Origin: JAVBMU01 sp031551755
Lineage (GTDB): Bacteria > Actinomycetota > Actinomycetes > Actinomycetales > Cellulomonadaceae
NCBI GenBank assembly: GCA_031551755.1
Contig: JAVBNE010000001.1
Location: forward strand, 1 to 64,000
Length of the DNA: 64,000 nucleotides
Direction: 5' to 3'
Part shown: positions 59,697 to 64,000 of the stretch, one piece after another
Layout: every line of letters begins with the position of its first letter
Position numbering within the stretch: position 1 is the first letter of the stretch
Notes under the pieces: model-generated
The model's input: only the letters and a program-made list of their open reading frames with translations
Databases searched by the model: none
What the model was told of the DNA's origin: nothing
Program-made: the position numbers and the translations under genes

Positions 59697-61132
59697 CCGG
59701 CCCCGGCCGCAACAGCGCTGACCTGGGCCTCTCCGACCCCCGCGAGGGGTGCGCCGCCGATCCCCTCGCCCCTGTCGTTCGGGCGATCTGAACCCGGCAA
59801 CACTGCCGTCGCCCGCTCGCCTACATATGCGAGTAGCCGCTCCAATGGACCGCGGTCGAAGAACCGTCGCCACAACCAGGCAAGAACGAGTGCACCAGCC
59901 GCGAAGGACGCCCAGGGCATCCAGGAAGCACCGCCGACCTCGACGTCGGTCACCTCGATGACCACGACATGCGCCACATAAACCGTCAACGCCATCGAAC
60001 CCACCGCGGCCAGCGGCGAGAGTGCGGCTCGTGCGGGTCGCAAGCGACACACGAGCAGACAGGACCCGAGCACGGTCAAGGCGAAGCCGCCCGAGCCGAC
60101 CACTTCAAATGGGGATCCACTGTGCGGGTCGATGATCACCATCGCGGTCAACCGGTCCTTGAATGCCAGCCCATCGCCTTCGTTCCTCCCATCAACGGGA
60201 ATCTGCGGATCGCACCAGAAGTAGCCACCGCCGTCCGCGTAGCAGTCGAGATCCTCGGGCAGCTCCTGGGGGGTGAGGTCACCGGCGGTCTGACACCAGT
60301 AGCTGCCGGAGCCGTCTGTCTGGCAGCTGACAGCGGCAGGGATGTCGGCAGGGCTGATCGGCGTCGGCTCGCCCAGCGACGACACCGGGTCGGCTGAGAC
60401 CACGGCTGCGGAGCCGGAATCGCCACTGGAGCCGTCGGCGACGACATCGCCCGAGCCCGTTGACACGACACGGGCGAGGATTGCGAAGCTGCCGTAGCCC
60501 AGACCCGCCAGCACGATCCCGGTGATCAGCACGCTCGCCTGGCCTCGCGTGCTGCGCAGGTCGAGCCGGGAGACGGTGAGACCGGCGGCGAAGAAGGTGA
60601 ACCACAGCAGCGGTGGATAGGTGCCGGAGAACAGGGACGTGCCGACTTCACCGTTGACCCCTTGGGGGGAGAGCCAGAGCCAGTACAGCGCGAGGGTGGC
60701 GACGCCGGACCCGAAGGTCAGGAAGACTAGCCTGCGGAACGACCAGGTGACGAACGGCAGCATGGCCACGAAGAGCACCGCGTACGCCCCCAGGATCACC
60801 GCGATCGGTGTCCCCAGGAGATCCAGCAGGGCGCCGATCACGAAGATCATGGCCGCCCGCGTGATGATCTTCATCCTGGACTGGAGGAGTTCCAGTGTGC
60901 GGGGCCGCCGACCGGCTGTCATCAGCCCGATCGAGACCCCCGCCAGGGTGGCGAAGAGAATCGACGAGCGCCCGTTGGCCAGCCCCGTCCAGGTGCCCGG
61001 ATTCCGCCAGACGACACTCGGCGTGAAGACCAGATGCGCCGCGAACATGCCGAGGACGGCGGCCCCTCGAGCGACGTCGATCCCGACGATCCGGGTGGAT
61101 GAGGCAGTGATCTGTGTGGTCACCCGGGACAC
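59684..61132 (-). CDS. DUF418/DUF1624-like membrane protein with duplicated Cys loop
   Basis: A 482-residue polytopic membrane protein. The start RIVGIDVARGAAVLGMFAAHL is typical of the DUF418/DUF1624/acyltransferase-3-like group. About ten membrane helices. Between helices six and seven there is an extra outside segment (about 225-325) with two copies of an 11-residue C-x-x-D-G-x-G-x-aromatic-W-C unit (270-280 and 297-307). Likely modifies a cell-envelope molecule; substrate unknown. A perfect Crp site lies upstream. Confidence 0.8.
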   Translation of the reverse strand: MSRVTTQITASSTRIVGIDVARGAAVLGMFAAHLVFTPSVVWRNPGTWTGLANGRSSILFATLAGVSIGLMTAGRRPRTLELLQSRMKIITRAAMIFVIGALLDLLGTPIAVILGAYAVLFVAMLPFVTWSFRRLVFLTFGSGVATLALYWLWLSPQGVNGEVGTSLFSGTYPPLLWFTFFAAGLTVSRLDLRSTRGQASVLITGIVLAGLGYGSFAILARVVSTGSGDVVADGSSGDSGSAAVVSADPVSSLGEPTPISPADIPAAVSCQTDGSGSYWCQTAGDLTPQELPEDLDCYADGGGYFWCDPQIPVDGRNEGDGLAFKDRLTAMVIIDPHSGSPFEVVGSGGFALTVLGSCLLVCRLRPARAALSPLAAVGSMALTVYVAHVVVIEVTDVEVGGASWMPWASFAAGALVLAWLWRRFFDRGPLERLLAYVGERATAVLPGSDRPNDRGEGIGGAPLAGVGEAQVSAVAAGAGHTA

Positions 61133-61516
61133 AGTAGGGGGCCTGGGGAGCGCCGTACAGGGGCATCCGCGCCTCCGCGTGGGCGATATGTGACTGAGTT
61201 CACAGGAGAGGCGAGGGGAATCCGGGAACTCGCGTTACCCCAGTTTTGATTCGCGAGAAATTCGTGTCCAGTTCCGTTCGTGACCAGCACTGCCCGCAGT
61301 CGTCCCGGACGAGGGGATTATTGCGCCCCATTGATCCGTGGAAATCACGTTTGGAGGGCTGGCGGAGCCTCGAAAATCGTTGGGATTCCAACGCTTCCGT
61401 GCCCCAATCGGGACTATGCCCAATGGGGTGGGACTAAAGCCCTATCCCGCCCGACCAATGCTGCTCCTATCGTCTGGGGCAAGAGTAAGACCGCATTCAT
61501 GGACGGAGAATCTTCG
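61133..61516. other. DUF418/narK divergent region
   Basis: 384 bp holding the promoters of both genes, with a perfect Crp-type palindrome at 61189. A short frame runs through it in phase with narK but has no good start. No FNR-type TTGAT-N4-ATCAA site was found. Confidence 0.5.
61189..61204. promoter_or_regulatory. perfect Crp/GlxR-type operator
   Basis: TGTGACTGAGTTCACA is an exact TGTGA-N6-TCACA site, 57 bp before the DUF418-like gene and 313 bp before narK. Confidence 0.7.
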
Positions 61517-62860
61517 ATGGTCGTCGCTGACGTAGCCTCGAGAACCACACCCCAGGTGAGCAACGATGCGCGCCGGGACCTGATCGATTGGGACCCCAAC
61601 GACCCGCAGCGCTGGAGCTCTCCGGTCGCCTGGAAGGTCCTGTGGATCACCACCTTCAACCTGCTCCTCGGCTTCATCGTCTGGTACCTGCCGGGCGCCC
61701 TCATCCCCACCCTGGGAACGATCCCCGGCTGGGAGCTCACCGACAGCCAGTCTTACTGGCTGATCGCGATGCCTGGTCTGAGCGGTGGTTTCCTGCGGAT
61801 CCTTTGGATGATCCTGCCGCCGATCATGGGCACCCGGAAGATGGTGACCCTCTCCGGCCTGCTGCTCCTGATCCCGCTCCTCGGCTGGACCTGGGTCGTC
61901 ACCCTGAGCGCCAAGCCATCGTTCGCGTTGCTGATCGCCCTGGCGCTGGCCGCGGGCATCGGTGGTGGCGTCTTCTCCGGTTACATGCCCTCCACCTCGT
62001 ACTTCTTCCCGAAGAGCAAGCAGGGCGTGGCCCTCGGCCTCCAGGCGGGGATCGGCAACTTCGGTGTCTCCGTCGTCCAGTTCGTGGTGCCGTGGGCTAT
62101 CGGCTTCGGCATGTTCGGCATGGCGGCGCTCGTCTCCCACCCGAAGGACAAGCCGACGAAGGAGGTCTGGCTGCAGAACCCGGGGTTCATCTTCATCCCG
62201 TTCGCGATCGTCGCGGTCGCGCTCGCCTGGACGATGCTCAAGTCGGTGCCGGTGAAGGCGAATATCCGCCAGCAGTTCGACATCTTCGGCAACAAACACA
62301 CCTGGTTCATGACCCTCGAGTACATCCTGACCTTCGGGATTTTCTCCGGTCTGGCCGGCACCTTCGGCATGCTGCTCAAGACGCAGTTCGGCCTGGAGTA
62401 CGTGAAGTACGTCTTCCTCGGCGCACTCGTCGGATCTCTTGCCCGCATCCTCTGGGGTCCGCTCTGCGACAAGTTCGGCGGTGCGATCTGGACTGTCGTC
62501 TCCGGTATTGGCATCGCTATCTCGGCGACGGTCGTCTACGTCGGCCAGCTGAACATCCCCGAAGGTGGCAAGGCCGACTTCACGCAGTTCATGGCCGGCA
62601 TGATCGCAATCTTCTTCTTCTCGGGTGTGGGTAACGCTGCCACCTTCAAGCAGATGCCGATGATCTTCCCGGCACGGCAGGCCGGTGGCGTCATCGGCTG
62701 GACGGCGGCCATCGCGGCCTTCGGTCCGTTCCTCTTCGGTGTCGCGTTCAAGACGTTCTCGCGCAGCGGAGTATTCGCCTTCGTGATCGTCTACGCGCTG
62801 ATCTGTGCCGCGATCGCCTGGTACTACTACGCGCGGCCGAACGCTGAGGCGAAGAGCTAG
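61517..62860 (+). CDS. narK: nitrate/nitrite transporter NarK
   Basis: A 447-residue MFS transporter of the nitrate-nitrite porter family with about twelve helices. Nitrate signature regions GGGVFSGYMPSTSYFFPK... and the second GNAATFKQMPMIFP are recognisable; SGGFLRILWMI carries the substrate Arg. ATG 61517 has GGAG at suitable distance; ATG 61499 is less likely. Imports nitrate or exchanges it for nitrite for the reductase encoded beyond the window end. Converges on the regulator with a 7-bp gap. Confidence 0.94.
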   Translation: MVVADVASRTTPQVSNDARRDLIDWDPNDPQRWSSPVAWKVLWITTFNLLLGFIVWYLPGALIPTLGTIPGWELTDSQSYWLIAMPGLSGGFLRILWMILPPIMGTRKMVTLSGLLLLIPLLGWTWVVTLSAKPSFALLIALALAAGIGGGVFSGYMPSTSYFFPKSKQGVALGLQAGIGNFGVSVVQFVVPWAIGFGMFGMAALVSHPKDKPTKEVWLQNPGFIFIPFAIVAVALAWTMLKSVPVKANIRQQFDIFGNKHTWFMTLEYILTFGIFSGLAGTFGMLLKTQFGLEYVKYVFLGALVGSLARILWGPLCDKFGGAIWTVVSGIGIAISATVVYVGQLNIPEGGKADFTQFMAGMIAIFFFSGVGNAATFKQMPMIFPARQAGGVIGWTAAIAAFGPFLFGVAFKTFSRSGVFAFVIVYALICAAIAWYYYARPNAEAKS

Positions 62861-62867
62861 TCGAATG

Positions 62868-63638
62868 TCACGGACGCTGGATGGGCACGGGTGTCGACTC
62901 GTCGTAGTCAGGACCGACAACGTCGAGCTGCACGACGCAGCGGTGGTCTCCCACATGGGGGGCGGCCGACGTCGCACGGCGAGTCGACCCGAGCTCAGCC
63001 AGCGTTCCGTTGACCAGGCCGAGGTGCAGCGAGCACACAGCCTGGGGCGAGTTGTACGAGGTCGCGATGAAAGGACAGTTGTGGAGCACCAGAGTGTCGG
63101 CCTCATCGGCATCTGCCGCGACGGGCTCCTCACTCGCCTCCGGCGCGAACCACAACGCATCCATCTTGGCGACCAGGCGCTCGGCGATCTCGTTCTCGTC
63201 CGGCGGGGTGGCGCCGGGTTCCGGCGCGTCGGTCAGCAGGTGGCCCCACGTCTGGCCCGCGGCGTACAGGACCTTCGGCGCTTCGGGCATCCCGCGAGTG
63301 ATCGCGGCCGTCAGCGTTTCGGCCAGCACCCGGTAGCCCTGGGCGCGTTCGTGGGTCTGGTTGGGCAAAGTGCCCATATACAGCACCTTCGGACGTCCCC
63401 GGGTCTCGCGGGCCTGCTGGGTGCGTTCGGCCATGCCGGCGTCGACCAGCGCCTCCAGGTGGAATCGCGCCGTGTTGACGTGCACACCCACTTCCTCGGC
63501 CACCTCGGCCACCGAGAGCGGTGTCTTGGAATCGCGCAGAAGCAAGATGATGTGCGTCCGCCGCCCCCCGTGGTCGCTGCGTCCCGTCGTCCCGTCATAG
63601 CCGGCACGACCTTGTGGTCTGACCACCAGTCCGTCCAA
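62868..63638 (-). CDS. SufR-like HTH regulator with C-terminal cysteines
   Basis: A 256-residue regulator. Winged HTH at about 28-85 (THIILLLRDSKTPLSVAEVAEEVGVHVNTARFHLEALVDAGM). The C-terminal effector part has LHNCPFIAT, QAVCSLHLGLVN and later HRCVVQLD, a Cys pattern like the Fe-S-binding SufR/DeoR-type regulators. Located between narK and narG, so it may sense Fe-S status, nitric oxide or oxygen for the nar genes. The start at 63638 is TTG; GTG 63626 is an alternative. Confidence 0.8.
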   Translation of the reverse strand: MDGLVVRPQGRAGYDGTTGRSDHGGRRTHIILLLRDSKTPLSVAEVAEEVGVHVNTARFHLEALVDAGMAERTQQARETRGRPKVLYMGTLPNQTHERAQGYRVLAETLTAAITRGMPEAPKVLYAAGQTWGHLLTDAPEPGATPPDENEIAERLVAKMDALWFAPEASEEPVAADADEADTLVLHNCPFIATSYNSPQAVCSLHLGLVNGTLAELGSTRRATSAAPHVGDHRCVVQLDVVGPDYDESTPVPIQRP

Positions 63639-63716
63639 TCCTAGTAACCGCCGTCCCCCCTCGTGATGCTGACCCTACTTCAACAGGAAGCATCCGAACC
63701 GAGGAGCTGCTCTCTC

Positions 63717-64000
63717 ATGACCAAGGATGCCTCTACCTCCGCTGCCGCACCAGCGCCTCCAGCGATGTCACCGTTGATGGCCTCGCTGCTGTCGGCGCGC
63801 AGCCACTTCCCGGGAACGGAGGTGACCGATAACGCGCACGCCATCATCGAGACGGACCCGTCCGAATGGGACCGGTTCTACCGGGACCGTTGGGCCCATG
63901 ACAAGGTGGTGCGTTCGACCCACGGGGTCAACTGCACCGGCTCGTGCGCTTGGGATGTCTACGTCAAAGACGGGTTGATCACCTGGGAGCACCAGGGTAC
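63717..64000 (+). CDS. narG: respiratory nitrate reductase alpha subunit NarG (5' end only)
   Basis: The first 94 codons of NarG; the gene is cut by the window end. After a Ala/Pro-rich start comes EWDRFYRDRWAHDKVVRSTHGVNCTGSCAWDVYVKDGLITWEHQ, which carries His-x3-Cys-x3-Cys, the start of the FS0 iron-sulfur site diagnostic of NarG. ATG 63717 has GAGGAG 10 bp upstream. It uses bis-MGD, supplied through modABC and mobA in this window. Confidence 0.95.
   Translation, partial: MTKDASTSAAAPAPPAMSPLMASLLSARSHFPGTEVTDNAHAIIETDPSEWDRFYRDRWAHDKVVRSTHGVNCTGSCAWDVYVKDGLITWEHQG

Noticed and set aside
61442..63160. 572-codon antisense frame over narK
   Set aside because: Very Arg/Asp/Glu/His-rich, typical of shadows of membrane protein genes.

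Overview
This 64-kb window is high-GC chromosomal DNA from an actinomycete. The signs are ANTAR and PAS-ANTAR regulators, HspR with its HAIR operators, a BldC-like protein, Rv3235-family and DUF4235 proteins, an IdeR/DtxR-type iron box, LAxTG sorting and frequent GTG starts with 4-bp gene overlaps. The mix (fused ModBC, Tad pili with a LysM-BTAD protein, NarK/NarG, NIT-domain kinase) would fit Propionibacteriales or a neighbouring order. I cannot name a genus from sequence alone.

Layout. 0.2-3.7 kb: molybdate operon (HTH-Mop regulator, modA, fused modBC), reverse strand. 3.9-5.4 kb: a two-gene unit (excisionase-type HTH plus a large protein ending in a DUF3039-like Cys motif) that looks like a toxin-antitoxin pair. 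5.4-7.1 kb: iron-box-controlled siderophore-interacting protein and MobA. 7.1-19.3 kb: a dense signalling region with a BldC-like protein, NIT-domain histidine kinase, an ECF sigma factor fused to a zinc finger, membrane helix and extracellular domain, two divergent PAS-ANTAR proteins, a GAF-ANTAR protein, a zinc dehydrogenase, and two copies of a small seven-cysteine protein. 19.4-23.6 kb: TPP riboswitch and thiBPQ thiamine transporter. 23.6-35.5 kb: Rv3235-like protein, sigma-like HTH protein and a complete Tad (Flp) pilus cluster with its prepilin peptidase. 35.5-42.6 kb: pgi, an IclR regulator, glycerate kinase, an RCC1-repeat surface protein, an S4 RNA-binding protein and an acyltransferase. 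42.8-46.9 kb: HspR-controlled dnaK-grpE-dnaJ-hspR. 47-50.5 kb: a degenerate GGDEF protein divergent from a second fused ECF sigma factor. 50.7-57.1 kb: upp, tadA deaminase, PelF/PelG-like pair, Sir2, and a VTC-DUF4956 pair. 57.3-59.4 kb: tRNA-Ser(CGA) followed by transposase debris, tandem repeats and an orphan gene. 59.4-64 kb: third copy of the Cys-rich protein, a DUF418-like membrane protein, narK, a SufR-like regulator and the start of narG, cut off by the window end.

How it fits together. Molybdate uptake (modABC), cofactor maturation (mobA) and respiratory nitrate reductase (narK, narG) lie at the two ends and form one physiological theme: anaerobic or microaerobic nitrate respiration. 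The NIT-domain kinase is a plausible nitrate/nitrite sensor in the same theme. Six Crp/GlxR-like palindromes (two perfect TGTGA-N6-TCACA, four with one mismatch) lie before the NIT kinase, the first Cys-rich/sigma unit, the sigma-like gene, the PelF/G pair (two sites) and the DUF418/narK divergent region. They suggest a shared cAMP/Crp-type input. The most novel items are the three-member seven-cysteine protein family next to signalling genes, the two single-polypeptide sigma/anti-sigma/surface-domain proteins, and the HTH/DUF3039-like pair with 18-bp-period direct repeats in its promoter region. Functions are inferred from motifs recognised by eye; no database search was possible.
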